Assembly (NCBI RefSeq): GCF_014196635.1
Contig: NZ_JACIEB010000005.1
Location: 1-64,000, forward strand
Source: Sphingobium fontiphilum
GTDB taxonomy: Bacteria > Pseudomonadota > Alphaproteobacteria > Sphingomonadales > Sphingomonadaceae
Reading direction: 5' to 3'
Length of the DNA: 64,000 nt
Shown here: positions 24,705-34,385 of the stretch, one piece after another
Position numbering within the stretch: position 1 is the first letter of the stretch
How the letters are laid out: every line of letters begins with the position of its first letter
The notes under the pieces: model-generated
What the model saw: the letters and a program-made list of their open reading frames with translations, nothing else
Told to the model about the DNA's origin: nothing
Databases searched by the model: none
Position numbers and translations under genes: made by a program

Positions 24705-26207
24705 ATGCAATTGAGTCGACACATCGCTCCCCTGTTGATGCTGGCGCTGGGCGCCTGTGCGGCAGTTCCCGATCTGGGGCCCGTCCCGACGCCGCTTGCG
24801 GGCCAGGATGTCGCCGCCAGCCAGAGCCTGCCTGCGAGCGAAGGCGTGTGGCCGGTTGATCGCTGGTGGACGGTCTATGGCGATCCGCAGCTGGACGCGC
24901 TGATGCAGGAAGGGCTGCGCGGCGATCCCGACCTGAAAGCGGCGATGGCGCGCTTCCGCAAGGCGACAGGCATGGCGCAAAGCGCGGGCGCGGCGCTTGC
25001 GCCCTCCGTTGACGCCAATCTCGACGTCAAGGCGAGCAAGCAGAGCTATAACAACGGGTTTCCCTCCGATTTCGTGCCGCAGGGCTGGCTGGGTCAGGGG
25101 CAGGCGACGCTGAACGTCGGTTTCGATCTCGACCTGTGGGGCCGCAATCGCGCGGCGCTCGCCGCCGCCACTTCCGAAGCGCAGGCCGCACAGATCGAAG
25201 CTGCGCAGGCCCGGTTGACGCTGACCACCGGCATTGCGCAGGCCTATGCCGATCTGGCGCGGCTGCACGACGAACGCGCCATCCGCGCGGCCACGCTGGA
25301 GTTGCGCGAATCCACCCGCAAGCTGGTGAACAACCGCCTGAAAAGCGGGCTCGATACGCGGGGCGATCTGCGTCAGGCGGATGCCGGGGTCGCAGCCGCC
25401 CGCGCCGACCTCGGCGCGATCGACGAATCCATCGCGCTGCGCCGGAACCAGATCGCCGCATTGGTCGGCGCCGGGCCCGACCGCGCCCTGTCGATCAGCG
25501 CGCCGCACGCAGCCGCGCTGGCCGCCCGGCCACTGCCCGGCGATGTCACCACCAACCTGATCGCCCGCCGCCCCGACGTGGCCGCCGCCCTGGCCCGCAC
25601 ACAAGCGGCCGCCAGCCGGATCAAGGTCGCCCGCGCCGATTTCTTCCCGGCGGTCAGCCTGGGCGCGATGGTCGGTTTCCAGGCGCTGGGCTATCAGACC
25701 AGTTTCAGCGATGCGGGCATATCGGGGCAGGCCAGCCCGCTGGCCAACCTCTTGTTCGACAAAGGATCCTTCATTGGCGGCGTCGGCCCGGCGATCAACC
25801 TGCCGATCTTTCATGGCGGGGCGCTGAAGGGCCAGTATCGCAGCGCCCGCGCGACCTTTGACGAGGCCGTCGCGCTCTATGACCGCACAGTGATCGACGC
25901 CTATCGCGACGTTGCCGACGCGGTGACCAGCCAGGCGTCGCTGGCCCGCCAGATCGCCGACGCCCGCATCGCCCTGGCCGCGTCGGAAGACGCCTACGCC
26001 ATTGCCCGCAAACGCTATGAGGGCGGGCTTTCCACCTATCTCGACGTGCTGGTCGTGGAAGAAAAGCTGTTGCAGGCGCGCCAGATGGTGGCCGAACTCG
26101 ACAGCCGCGCACTCAGCATCGACATCGCTCTTATTCGCGCGCTCGGCGGCGGCTTCGCCTCCAGCCCGGCCCAAGACCCCGCTGCCAAGGATCCCTCGCA
26201 TGGCTGA
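24705..26207 (+). CDS. NodT-family outer-membrane efflux lipoprotein
   Basis: TolC-like outer-membrane channel for a tripartite pump. The 500-aa product has a lipoprotein signal with lipobox LALGAC (Cys18), the opening WPVDRWWTVYGDPQLDALM, and NodT-type repeats with YADLARLHDERAIRA, NLIARRPDVAAALARTQAA and YEGGLSTYLDVLVVEEKLL. It overlaps the membrane-fusion gene by 8 bp. It is the first gene of the operon repressed by the divergent TetR protein. Confidence 0.94.
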   Translation: MQLSRHIAPLLMLALGACAAVPDLGPVPTPLAGQDVAASQSLPASEGVWPVDRWWTVYGDPQLDALMQEGLRGDPDLKAAMARFRKATGMAQSAGAALAPSVDANLDVKASKQSYNNGFPSDFVPQGWLGQGQATLNVGFDLDLWGRNRAALAAATSEAQAAQIEAAQARLTLTTGIAQAYADLARLHDERAIRAATLELRESTRKLVNNRLKSGLDTRGDLRQADAGVAAARADLGAIDESIALRRNQIAALVGAGPDRALSISAPHAAALAARPLPGDVTTNLIARRPDVAAALARTQAAASRIKVARADFFPAVSLGAMVGFQALGYQTSFSDAGISGQASPLANLLFDKGSFIGGVGPAINLPIFHGGALKGQYRSARATFDEAVALYDRTVIDAYRDVADAVTSQASLARQIADARIALAASEDAYAIARKRYEGGLSTYLDVLVVEEKLLQARQMVAELDSRALSIDIALIRALGGGFASSPAQDPAAKDPSHG

Positions 26208-27351
26208 CATTGCCGTCCCCGTTGAACAGCCCGAGACACAGGACGACGCGGCGCAGGCCCGGCGCGCCATGCGCCGACTGTGGCTGACGCGCCTGGCCGT
26301 GATCGTCGCCCTCGGTCTTGCCCTGTGGGGCGGATGGTATCTGCTGGTCGGCCGCAACCATGTGAGCACCGACAATGCCTATGTGAACGCCGAAGTGGCG
26401 CAGGTCACGCCCCTGCTCTCCGCGCAGGTCGTTGAGGTGCTGGTCAGCGATACGCAGACGGTGAAGAAGGGCGACGTGCTCGTGCGGCTCGACAGCGCCA
26501 ATGCGCGCATCGCCTTTGCCCAGGCGGAAGCCGACCTTGCCGAGGCCCGCCGCCGGTTTCGTCAGGCCGTCGCCACGAGCGGCGCATTGTCGGCCCAGGT
26601 CGACGCCCGCGCCGCCGAAATAGCCCGCGCCCGCGCGCAGATGGTGAGCGCGCAGGCCGACTTCGACAAAGCGCGAATCGACCTGCAACGGCGCGAGGCG
26701 CTGGCGCCCAGCGGCGCCGTATCGGGCGATGAACTGACCAGCGCGCGCAAGGCCTATACCGCCGCGCGGGCCGCCTTCGACCTGGCCCGCGCCGGCGTGG
26801 CCCAGGCCGAATCGACCCGCGGCGCGGCATCGGGCGAACTGGCCGCCAACGACGCGCTGGTGCGCGGATCGACGGTGGAAAGCGACCCGGCGGTGATGGC
26901 CGCCAAGGCAAAGCTCGATTCCGCGCGGCTCGACCTGGATCGCACGGTCATCCGCGCGCCGATCGACGGCATCGTCGCCAAGCGACAGGTGCAGGTCGGC
27001 CAGCGCGTGGCGCAAGGCGTGCCCATCATGATCATCGTTCCCATCGATCGCCTCTATGTCGACGCCAATTTCAAGGAGCGCCAGTTGCGCGACGTGAAGG
27101 TGGGAATGCCCGCCACGCTGACCGCCGACATCTATGGCGGCGACGTCGTCTATCACGGGCGGGTTGCCGGCCTGTCCGGCGGCACCGGCGCGTCCTTTGC
27201 ACTGATCCCCGCCCAGAACGCCACCGGCAACTGGATCAAGGTGGTCCAGCGCCTGCCCGTGCGCATCGACCTCGACCCCAGGGAACTGACCGCCCACCCT
27301 TTGCGCGTTGGCCTGTCCATGGAAGTCGAGATAGACCTGGCGGGCGATTGA
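26200..27351 (+). CDS. emrA: EmrA/HlyD-type membrane fusion protein
   Basis: Periplasmic adaptor linking the inner-membrane pump to the NodT channel. The 383-aa product has a single N-terminal membrane helix (about residues 30-48, LAVIVALGLALWGGWYLLVG), then HVSTDNAYVNAEVAQVTPLL. A long coiled coil and LDLDRTVIRAPIDGIVAKRQ with VGQRVAQG follow. The start at 26200 lies within the end of the channel gene, and the next gene begins 7 bp later. Confidence 0.94.
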   Translation: MADIAVPVEQPETQDDAAQARRAMRRLWLTRLAVIVALGLALWGGWYLLVGRNHVSTDNAYVNAEVAQVTPLLSAQVVEVLVSDTQTVKKGDVLVRLDSANARIAFAQAEADLAEARRRFRQAVATSGALSAQVDARAAEIARARAQMVSAQADFDKARIDLQRREALAPSGAVSGDELTSARKAYTAARAAFDLARAGVAQAESTRGAASGELAANDALVRGSTVESDPAVMAAKAKLDSARLDLDRTVIRAPIDGIVAKRQVQVGQRVAQGVPIMIIVPIDRLYVDANFKERQLRDVKVGMPATLTADIYGGDVVYHGRVAGLSGGTGASFALIPAQNATGNWIKVVQRLPVRIDLDPRELTAHPLRVGLSMEVEIDLAGD

Positions 27352-27358
27352 ACCGACC

Positions 27359-28888
27359 ATGGCGAATACTGACGGTTTTCAGGGGCAGATCCCTCCATCA
27401 GGGCGGATGATCGCCGGGTTGATCCTGGCGCTCAGCAACTTCATGGTCGTGCTGGACATGACCGTGGCGAATGTGTCCGTGCCCCATATTGCCGGCAGCC
27501 TGGGCATCACCATGGAACAGGGCACCTGGATCATCACATCCTATGCCGTGGCGGAAGCGATCTGCGTACCGTTGACCGGATGGCTGGCGCAGCGGTTCGG
27601 CACGGTCAGGATGTTCATTGCCTGCATGATCGGTTTCGGGCTCTTCTCGGTGCTGTGCGGCCTTTCGCTGACCCTGGGCATGATCGTGGTCGCGCGCATC
27701 GGCCAGGGATTGTGCGGCGGCCCGCTGATGCCGCTCAGCCAGACATTGCTCTTGCAGGTCTTTCCGCCCGAACAGCGCGGTCGGGCCATGGGCCTGTGGG
27801 CGATGACGACGCTGCTCGGCCCCGCCATGGGGCCGATCGTCGGCGGCTCTATCAGCGACAACTGGAGCTGGCACTGGATCTTCTTCATCAACGTGCCGGT
27901 GGCGGCGATTTGCGTTTTCGGCGCGATCGCCACCTTGCGGCCGCTGGAAACGCCCATCCGCCGGGTGCCGATCGACCGCATTGGCCTTGTCCTGCTGATC
28001 TTCTGGATCGGCTGCCTCCAGATCATGCTGGACATCGGCCGGGACCATGACTGGTTCGCCGATCCGATGATCCTTGCGCTGGCGATCACGGCCCTTGTCG
28101 GCTTTCTGGCGTTTATCATCTGGGAATTGACCGAGGAACATCCGGTCGTCGACCTGCGGGTGTTCCGCCATCGCGGCTTCTCCTTTGGCGTCATGTCGCT
28201 GACGCTGACCTTCGGCGCCTATTTCGCCAGCATCGTCGTCATCCCGCAATGGCTGCAATCATCCCTTGGCTATCCCGCGGCGGACGCGGGCCTCGCCACG
28301 GCGTTGACCGCCATCGCATCGCTCTCCACGTCGATGATTGCCGCGCGCCTGATGATGCGGTTTGATCCGCGCCTGATGATATCGCTGGGCGTCGCCTGGA
28401 TCGGCGTGATGGCCATCGTGCGCAGCCACTGGACCAGTGGCGCGGATTTCTGGACTTTGGCCCTGCCCCAACTCTATCAGGGGTTTGCCGTGCCGTTTTT
28501 CTTCGTGCCGCTGACCGCCGTCACGCTGGGCGCTGTCCTGCCCGAAGAAACGGCGTCCGCCGCGGGTTTGCAGAGCTTCCTGCGCACTCTGGCATCCGCG
28601 ATCGCGACATCGCTGGTGCTGACGGCATGGGGAAATTCCCAGCGGGTGGCCCAGAGCGAGATGGCCGGGAGGCTGAACCCCGCCGACGCACAGCGTCAGC
28701 TAGCGCAGATCGGCGCCGATCCCGAAGCCAGCCGCCATATCATCAACAGCATCGTCGGACAGGAAGCGATGGTCGTCGCACTCGACCATATTTTCCTGTT
28801 GACGGCGGTCTTGCTGTTTACGGCGTCCTTGCTGGTTTGGATTACGCCGCGGCCGACCCGGTCGATCGATCCGTCGGTTGCCCACTGA
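27359..28888 (+). CDS. emrB: EmrB/QacA-type DHA2 major facilitator exporter
   Basis: Proton-driven drug exporter, expected 14 membrane helices. The 509-aa product shows the DHA2 motif LDMTVANVSVPHIAGSLG, then ITSYAVAEAICVPLTGWLAQ, motif A RFGTVRMF, and GPAMGPIVGGSISDNWSWHW, all typical of EmrB. With the upstream NodT and EmrA proteins it forms a complete tripartite pump. Its last 47 bp overlap the 3' end of the convergent oxidoreductase gene. Confidence 0.95.
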   Translation: MANTDGFQGQIPPSGRMIAGLILALSNFMVVLDMTVANVSVPHIAGSLGITMEQGTWIITSYAVAEAICVPLTGWLAQRFGTVRMFIACMIGFGLFSVLCGLSLTLGMIVVARIGQGLCGGPLMPLSQTLLLQVFPPEQRGRAMGLWAMTTLLGPAMGPIVGGSISDNWSWHWIFFINVPVAAICVFGAIATLRPLETPIRRVPIDRIGLVLLIFWIGCLQIMLDIGRDHDWFADPMILALAITALVGFLAFIIWELTEEHPVVDLRVFRHRGFSFGVMSLTLTFGAYFASIVVIPQWLQSSLGYPAADAGLATALTAIASLSTSMIAARLMMRFDPRLMISLGVAWIGVMAIVRSHWTSGADFWTLALPQLYQGFAVPFFFVPLTAVTLGAVLPEETASAAGLQSFLRTLASAIATSLVLTAWGNSQRVAQSEMAGRLNPADAQRQLAQIGADPEASRHIINSIVGQEAMVVALDHIFLLTAVLLFTASLLVWITPRPTRSIDPSVAH

Positions 28889-29822
28889 TCGCGCCTGTCA
28901 TTTGCCGGGCAAGGGCGCGGCCGGTGTCCCAGGCCAGTTCGACAAAGCCGTGGGACAGCCAGTCACCGCAGGCGCCCAGGGCAATCGCCGGGTTCCACAG
29001 CGCCTGAGCAAAGCTGCCCGACGGCGTGGCATAAAGCCAGCGATGGGCGGCGGCGGCGACAACGGGCGGCAACGCCGCGCCGGACAGGCGCGCCAACTGC
29101 CCCAGCAATGTATCGATCACGGCTTCGGGCGGCGCCTCGCCATGCTGTTGCGACCAGGCGGCGCTGCCCTGCAACACCCATGATTCCGGCCCCGTTCGGC
29201 CGGGTTTGGCGCTGTTGCGTACGGCGCAGGCGATCATGCCGCGGTCCCGGATAAGGTCGGGCAATGCTGCGACCGGGGCTTCAAACGCGGCCATCACCGA
29301 CCAGCATAGCGACGATTGCACCGCCATCGCCGCGCGCGCCATCGGAAAATCCTGAAGGCACAGCATCGTCGCCGCCTGCTCGGCCGGTATGGCGAGCACC
29401 AGCGCATCGAATCCGCAAAACACGCCCTGGTCGCTCAGGCAGGTCCAGCCCGCGCCCTCCCGGATCATGCCGGTCACGCGCGTCGCCCAGCGCACATTAT
29501 GTCCGGCCGCCATGGCGCGCACCGGCGCGTTCATGCCGGGCACGCCGACCCAGGCGTCGCGGCCGGCAACGGGCCATGGCGCGGCGCAGCCCGCCGCCCG
29601 CCATGTCTCCACCTGGGCCCTGAACGCGCGGCCGCGCGCGGTGAAATGGGTCGCGCCATGGTCGAAGGACAACTCGCCCGATGCCGTCGCGATCCGGCGG
29701 GTGGACATGCGCCCGCCCGGCCCCCGCCCCTTGTCGAACAGGGTCACGCCATGGCCCTGATCCCGCAGCCCATCGGCGCAGGCCAACCCCGCTATCCCCG
29801 CCCCGATGATCGCCACTTGCAT
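28842..29822 (-). CDS. FAD/NAD(P)-dependent oxidoreductase (renalase/amine-oxidase-like)
   Basis: The 326-aa product starts with a Rossmann FAD-binding motif (MQVAIIGAGIAGLACADGLR) followed by DKGRGPGGRMSTRR, as in renalase-like flavoproteins. Another conserved segment is SFDHGATHFTARGRAFRAQV. Substrate unknown. It is divergent from a LOV-domain regulator 147 bp away; in many bacteria such flavoproteins accompany light-responsive genes. Convergent 47-bp overlap with the emrB 3' end. Confidence 0.86.
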   Translation of the reverse strand: MQVAIIGAGIAGLACADGLRDQGHGVTLFDKGRGPGGRMSTRRIATASGELSFDHGATHFTARGRAFRAQVETWRAAGCAAPWPVAGRDAWVGVPGMNAPVRAMAAGHNVRWATRVTGMIREGAGWTCLSDQGVFCGFDALVLAIPAEQAATMLCLQDFPMARAAMAVQSSLCWSVMAAFEAPVAALPDLIRDRGMIACAVRNSAKPGRTGPESWVLQGSAAWSQQHGEAPPEAVIDTLLGQLARLSGAALPPVVAAAAHRWLYATPSGSFAQALWNPAIALGACGDWLSHGFVELAWDTGRALARQMTGAISGQPTDRSTGSAAA

Positions 29823-29969
29823 TCGCGCCACCCGTTGCAACAGTTCATGGAGCGAACGTCACGCTCCGGCTCTTGCGGGTCTTGCGTCCGCTGCCCCTTT
29901 TCGCGCAACATGACCTATCGGCCATCGGGGCTTTCAGCGCCCCGAAAAACAGTGCAAAGAAGCGCAGCC

Positions 29970-30557
29970 ATGTCTATCCATCACATGATCGCCAACAGCC
30001 CGATCGCGGCCATCATCACCGACCCGCTTCAGACTGACAATCCAATCATCGAATGCAATGAAGCGTTCCTCGCGCTGACCGGCTATGCGCGCGAGGAGAT
30101 TGTGGGGCGCAATTGCCGGTTTCTGACCGGACCGGGCACCGAGCCCGCGCTGACGGCGGTGCTGCGCGACGCCGTGCGCGAACATCGGCCGGTGCTGGTG
30201 GAAATCCTGAATTATCGCAAGGACGGCACGCCGTTCCGCAACGCGGTGATGGTCGCGCCGATCTTCGACGCCGACGGGGCCATCGAATATTATCTGGGGT
30301 CGCAGGTCGAGGTGGAGGAACCCGGCGCCGCCGATTCCACCCGCAAGGCCGCCGCACGCGCGCTGATCGACTCTTTATCCGATCGCCAGCGCGCGGTGCT
30401 GATCGCGATGGCGGCGGGCCAGCTCAACAAGCAGATCGCCTGGCAACTGGGGCTGACCGAACGGACGGTGAAGATGCACCGCGCGGCGCTGTTCCAGTCG
30501 CTGGGCGTCACGACATCGGCCGACGCGATCCGCATCGCGGTGGAGGCGGGTTACTAA
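29970..30557 (+). CDS. LOV-HTH blue-light-responsive transcription regulator
   Basis: The 195-aa product is an N-terminal LOV (PAS) domain joined to a C-terminal LuxR-type helix-turn-helix. The LOV core reads GRNCRFLTG with the flavin-adduct cysteine C49, and the later strand YYLGSQVEVE holds the flavin-contact Gln. The HTH is LSDRQRAVLIAMAAGQLNKQ, then LTERTVKMHRAALFQSLGV. Size and order match EL222-type proteins, in which blue light forms a Cys-flavin adduct and frees the HTH to dimerise on DNA. The FLTG in place of the usual FLQG is a small variation. Start ATG 29970; longer frames overlap the divergent gene. Confidence 0.93.
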   Translation: MSIHHMIANSPIAAIITDPLQTDNPIIECNEAFLALTGYAREEIVGRNCRFLTGPGTEPALTAVLRDAVREHRPVLVEILNYRKDGTPFRNAVMVAPIFDADGAIEYYLGSQVEVEEPGAADSTRKAAARALIDSLSDRQRAVLIAMAAGQLNKQIAWQLGLTERTVKMHRAALFQSLGVTTSADAIRIAVEAGY

Positions 30558-30590
30558 AATAAGGTGCGAAACCCGCACGATGCCCGTCAG

Positions 30591-30947
30591 CTATATCTTG
30601 CCAAGATAGTCGGAGGGCAAGCCTGGCTCCGCGCCGTAGTTATTATCCCCTCTTGTTCCCGGCAGGATGCAGAGGAAAATCGCGGCAATCACATTCACGC
30701 CCGGAATAAGCACGCCAACAAGTACCAGAAAGCCGGGAAGATTGAGATCATGCCATCGCCTGATCGTGACTGTCCACAAGGGTATGATAAACACGATCAG
30801 CGCAACAATCGCAAAGACGCCAATAAACGGCACCATACCCACTAGGATTGCCGCAATCATCGAACCGACAGCAGCAATATATTCGCGACGCTCCGACCTG
30901 CCCGATGTGTCGCTCCACCTCTTTAAGAACAATCTAACCCAGTCCAT
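30591..30947 (-). CDS. DUF805 family membrane protein
   Basis: The 118-aa product begins MDWVRLFLKRWSDTSGRSER and has several hydrophobic helices (about 25-65 and 82-105). The family motif RRWHDLNLPGFLVL marks DUF805. A GGGGGG run before the ATG at 30947 is a strong Shine-Dalgarno, while a longer upstream start is less likely. Local base composition is lower in GC than the neighbours, which may indicate separate ancestry. No function is known for the family. Confidence 0.85.
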   Translation of the reverse strand: MDWVRLFLKRWSDTSGRSERREYIAAVGSMIAAILVGMVPFIGVFAIVALIVFIIPLWTVTIRRWHDLNLPGFLVLVGVLIPGVNVIAAIFLCILPGTRGDNNYGAEPGLPSDYLGKI

Positions 30948-31078
30948 GTGCCCCCCAAACAACATTGATGGGAATGCTTGATCCAAGACGCACTTGAGGT
31001 CAACGGCCCCCAAGGCCGATATGGTTTTGGATAAGGTCGAATATTATGGTAGCCATTTTGTGTATACCGCACCGCCTT

Positions 31079-31101
31079 CCCGCGCCAGCAACATGCGCGG
31101 G
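31079..31101 (-). terminator. GC-rich hairpin after typA
   Basis: CCCGCGC (31079-31085) pairs with GCGCGGG (31095-31101) across 9 nt, 22 bp beyond the typA stop. No T-tract, so terminator strength is uncertain. Confidence 0.35.
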
Positions 31102-31123
31102 GAGGTTCGGCATCGGTCCTGCT

Positions 31124-32944
31124 TCAGGCGGCGGCCTTGGCCCGGCTCATCCGCTTGCGTTCATTGGGATCGAGGTAGCGCTTGCGCAGACGCACGGTCT
31201 TGGGCGTCACTTCGACCATTTCATCGTCGTCGATATAGGCGATGGCCTGTTCCAGCGTCATCTTCTTGGGCGGGGTCAGGCGGATGCTGTCGTCCTTGCC
31301 GCTGGCGCGGAAGTTGGTCAGCGCCTTCGACTTCATCGGGTTGACTTCGAGGTCTTCGGGCTTGGCGTTTTCGCCGATGACCATGCCTTCATACAACGCT
31401 TCGCCCACGCCCACGAACAGGATGCCGCGATCTTCCAGCGGGCCCAGCGCATAGGCATTGGCTTCGCCCGCGCCGTTGGAGATCAGCACGCCATTCTTGC
31501 GGCCTTCGATCTTGCCCTTGTGGGGGCCATATTTCTCGAACAGGCGGTTCATGATGCCGGTGCCGCGCGTGTCGGACAGGAATTCGCCATGATAGCCGAT
31601 CAGGCCGCGCGACGGCGCGGAGAAGGTGATGCGGGTCTTGCCGCCGCCCGAAGGACGCATGTCGGTCATCTCGGCCTTGCGGATGTTCATCTTGTCGACG
31701 ACGGTGCCGGAAAATTCATCGTCCACGTCGATGACGACGGTTTCATAGGGCTCGGTCCGGTTGCCCGCTTCATCTTCACCGAACAGCACGCGGGGGCGCG
31801 AAATGCCCAGTTCAAAGCCTTCGCGGCGCATGGTTTCGATCAGCACGCCCAACTGAAGTTCGCCACGACCGGCGACTTCGAAACTGTCCTTGTCGGCGCT
31901 TTCGGTGACCTTGATGGCGACGTTGGATTCCGCTTCGCGCATCAGGCGGTCACGGATCATGCGGCTGGTCACCTTGGTGCCTTCGCGGCCCGCCATGGGC
32001 GAATCATTGACCGAAAAACGCATCGACAGGGTCGGCGGATCGATCGGCTGGGCCTGAATCGGCACAGACACCGACGTGTCGCAAATGGTGTTGGCGACGG
32101 TCGCGACGGTCAGGCCGGCAAGGCTGATGATGTCGCCGGCCCTGGCTTCATCGACAGGCACGCGGTCCAGCCCCTGGAAGGACATGATCTTCGACGCGCG
32201 GCCGGTTTCGATCACATTGCCATCCATGTCGAGCGCGTGGATCGGCTGGTTGACCTTCACCGTGCCCGACTGGACCCGGCCGGTCAGGATACGGCCGAGG
32301 AAATTGTCGCGGTCGAGCAGGGTCACGAGGAAGCTGAAGGGCGCGTCCTGATCCAGCGCCGGTGGCGGCACATGGTCGACGATCTTCTGGAACAGCGGCT
32401 CCAGCGTGCCTTCGCGGCGCTGCGGATCTTCGCTGGCATAGCCATTGCGGCCCGACGCGTAGAGCACGGGGAAGTCGAGCTGCTCGTCGCTGGCGTCCAG
32501 GGTCACGAACAGGTCGAACACTTCGTCCAGCACTTCCTGAATGCGTTCGTCCGGGCGGTCGACCTTGTTGACGACGACGATGGGCTTGAGGCCGAGCGCC
32601 AGCGCCTTGCCGGTCACGAACTTGGTCTGCGGCATCGCGCCTTCCGACGAATCGACCAGCAGGATGACGCCGTCGACCATGGAGAGGATGCGCTCCACCT
32701 CGCCGCCGAAGTCGGCGTGGCCGGGCGTGTCGACGATGTTGATGCGGGTGCCGTTCCATTCGACCGAGGTGGGCTTCGCCAGAATGGTGATGCCGCGCTC
32801 CTTTTCCAGGTCGTTGGAATCCATGGCGCGTTCCTCGACGCGCTGGTTGTCGCGGAAGGTGCCGGACTGGCGGAAAAGCTGGTCGACAAGGGTAGTCTTG
32901 CCATGGTCGACGTGCGCGATGATCGCGATATTACGCAGGGACAT
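31124..32944 (-). CDS. typA: Ribosome-associated GTPase TypA/BipA
   Basis: A translational GTPase related to EF-G that acts in ribosome assembly and stress growth. The 606-aa product has the P-loop AHVDHGKT (10-17), the switch region [16 protein letters not shown], the G3 motif [14 protein letters not shown], and [10 protein letters not shown]. The BipA C-terminal domain shows [20 protein letters not shown]. Full length. It is divergent from the TelA-family gene. Confidence 0.97.
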   Translation of the reverse strand: MSLRNIAIIAHVDHGKTTLVDQLFRQSGTFRDNQRVEERAMDSNDLEKERGITILAKPTSVEWNGTRINIVDTPGHADFGGEVERILSMVDGVILLVDSSEGAMPQTKFVTGKALALGLKPIVVVNKVDRPDERIQEVLDEVFDLFVTLDASDEQLDFPVLYASGRNGYASEDPQRREGTLEPLFQKIVDHVPPPALDQDAPFSFLVTLLDRDNFLGRILTGRVQSGTVKVNQPIHALDMDGNVIETGRASKIMSFQGLDRVPVDEARAGDIISLAGLTVATVANTICDTSVSVPIQAQPIDPPTLSMRFSVNDSPMAGREGTKVTSRMIRDRLMREAESNVAIKVTESADKDSFEVAGRGELQLGVLIETMRREGFELGISRPRVLFGEDEAGNRTEPYETVVIDVDDEFSGTVVDKMNIRKAEMTDMRPSGGGKTRITFSAPSRGLIGYHGEFLSDTRGTGIMNRLFEKYGPHKGKIEGRKNGVLISNGAGEANAYALGPLEDRGILFVGVGEALYEGMVIGENAKPEDLEVNPMKSKALTNFRASGKDDSIRLTPPKKMTLEQAIAYIDDDEMVEVTPKTVRLRKRYLDPNERKRMSRAKAAA

Positions 32945-33163
32945 GTTATGCCTTCGGGATATGGGGTCCCCCGGTCGACACCATGCCGCGCAGAGGTTTC
33001 GGGCGCGCCCCTACAGGAAATGATGCGCCGCGGCAAGAGTGGCGCGGGAAAGGCCAAGCGGGACTGATTGCATCGCAGGCGGTGTCGGGCCATAGCTGGG
33101 GGCGGATCGAAGCCCTTGCGACCGGACTGTGTTGTTCTCATATAGCAGTCCAGAGGAGACGAT

Positions 33164-34381
33164 ATGGCCAGCACCGCGCCCACGACGACCGCAACCGCCG
33201 ATACGCTCAACCTGACGCCGCCCGATCCGGTGCCCGCCGTCGCGCCGGAAAAGGCGGCCGGGCTGGTGCCGATCGACGAGGAGAAGAAGTCGAAGCTGGA
33301 CCAGAAGGTCGACGCCTTCATCGACGATCTGGTGGCGCAGGACGCCAATTCGCCCGAATTCGGCGCCCGGGTGGACCAATTGACCAATATGGGCCGCAAG
33401 GAGATCGCCGAGGCCGCAGGGCACTCCAACCGCTTCCTCGACCGGCCGGTGCGTGCGATGGACAGCGACAGCAAGGTCGGCGCGGACCTCGCCGAACTGC
33501 GCCGCACTGTGGAGGATCTTGACCCCGGCAAGCGCGGCAGCCTGCTGGCGCCGAAAAAGCTGTTCGGCATCATCCCCTTCGGCAACAGGATGCGCGATTA
33601 TTTCGACGGCTACAAAAGCGCGCAGAGCCACATCAATTCGATCCTGGGGAGCCTTGCCAGCGGCAAGGACACGCTGATCAAGGATAATGCCGCGATCGAC
33701 GTGGAGCGGCAGAATATGTGGGCGACCATGGGCCGCCTGGAACAGATGATCCACATTTCCAAGACCATGGACGCCCGGCTGGAGGCCAAGGCGCTGGAAC
33801 TGGATGCGACCGATCCGGCCAAGGCGAAGGCGATCCGCGACAGTGCCTTGTTCTATATCCGCCAGCGCACGCAGGATTTGCTGACGCAGATGGCGGTGAC
33901 AGTGCAGGGCTATCTGGCGCTCGACCTCGTCAAGAAGAATAATGTCGAACTGGTGAAGGGCGTCGACCGCGCCAGCACGACGACCGTGGCGGCGCTGCGC
34001 ACGGCGGTGACGGTGGCGCAGGCGCTGGTCGGCCAGAAACTGGTGCTGGAACAGATCACCGCGCTCAACACCACCACCGCCAACATGATCGACAGCACCG
34101 GCGAGATGCTGAAGACCCAGACGGCGCAGATTCACGAACAGGCCGCATCCAGCACCATCCCAATCGAAACGCTGCAACGCGCATTCCAGAACATCTATGA
34201 CACGATGGACAATATCGACACGTTCAAGCTGAAGGCGCTGGAGAATATGAAGACGACGGTGAACACGCTGTCGAACGAGGTCGAAAAGTCCAAGGGCTAT
34301 ATCGCCCGCGCCGAAGGACAGGCGCAGGCCGCCGCGCAGGCCCGGGTCGAAAACCCGCTGCTAAGCAGCATCGAGGGGTAG
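33164..34381 (+). CDS. TelA/KlaA-family toxic-anion-resistance protein
   Basis: The 405-aa product is a largely alpha-helical TelA-family protein. Segments typical of the family are QLTNMGRKEIAEAAGHSNRF, VEDLDPGKRG and GNRMRDYFDGYKSAQSHI. Plasmid homologues are linked to tellurite resistance, but chromosomal members have no settled function and may act on envelope or stress. It is followed 4 bp later by an XpaC-like gene, the same pairing as xpaC-yaaN in Bacillus. Confidence 0.88.
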   Translation: MASTAPTTTATADTLNLTPPDPVPAVAPEKAAGLVPIDEEKKSKLDQKVDAFIDDLVAQDANSPEFGARVDQLTNMGRKEIAEAAGHSNRFLDRPVRAMDSDSKVGADLAELRRTVEDLDPGKRGSLLAPKKLFGIIPFGNRMRDYFDGYKSAQSHINSILGSLASGKDTLIKDNAAIDVERQNMWATMGRLEQMIHISKTMDARLEAKALELDATDPAKAKAIRDSALFYIRQRTQDLLTQMAVTVQGYLALDLVKKNNVELVKGVDRASTTTVAALRTAVTVAQALVGQKLVLEQITALNTTTANMIDSTGEMLKTQTAQIHEQAASSTIPIETLQRAFQNIYDTMDNIDTFKLKALENMKTTVNTLSNEVEKSKGYIARAEGQAQAAAQARVENPLLSSIEG

Positions 34382-34385
34382 GGAC

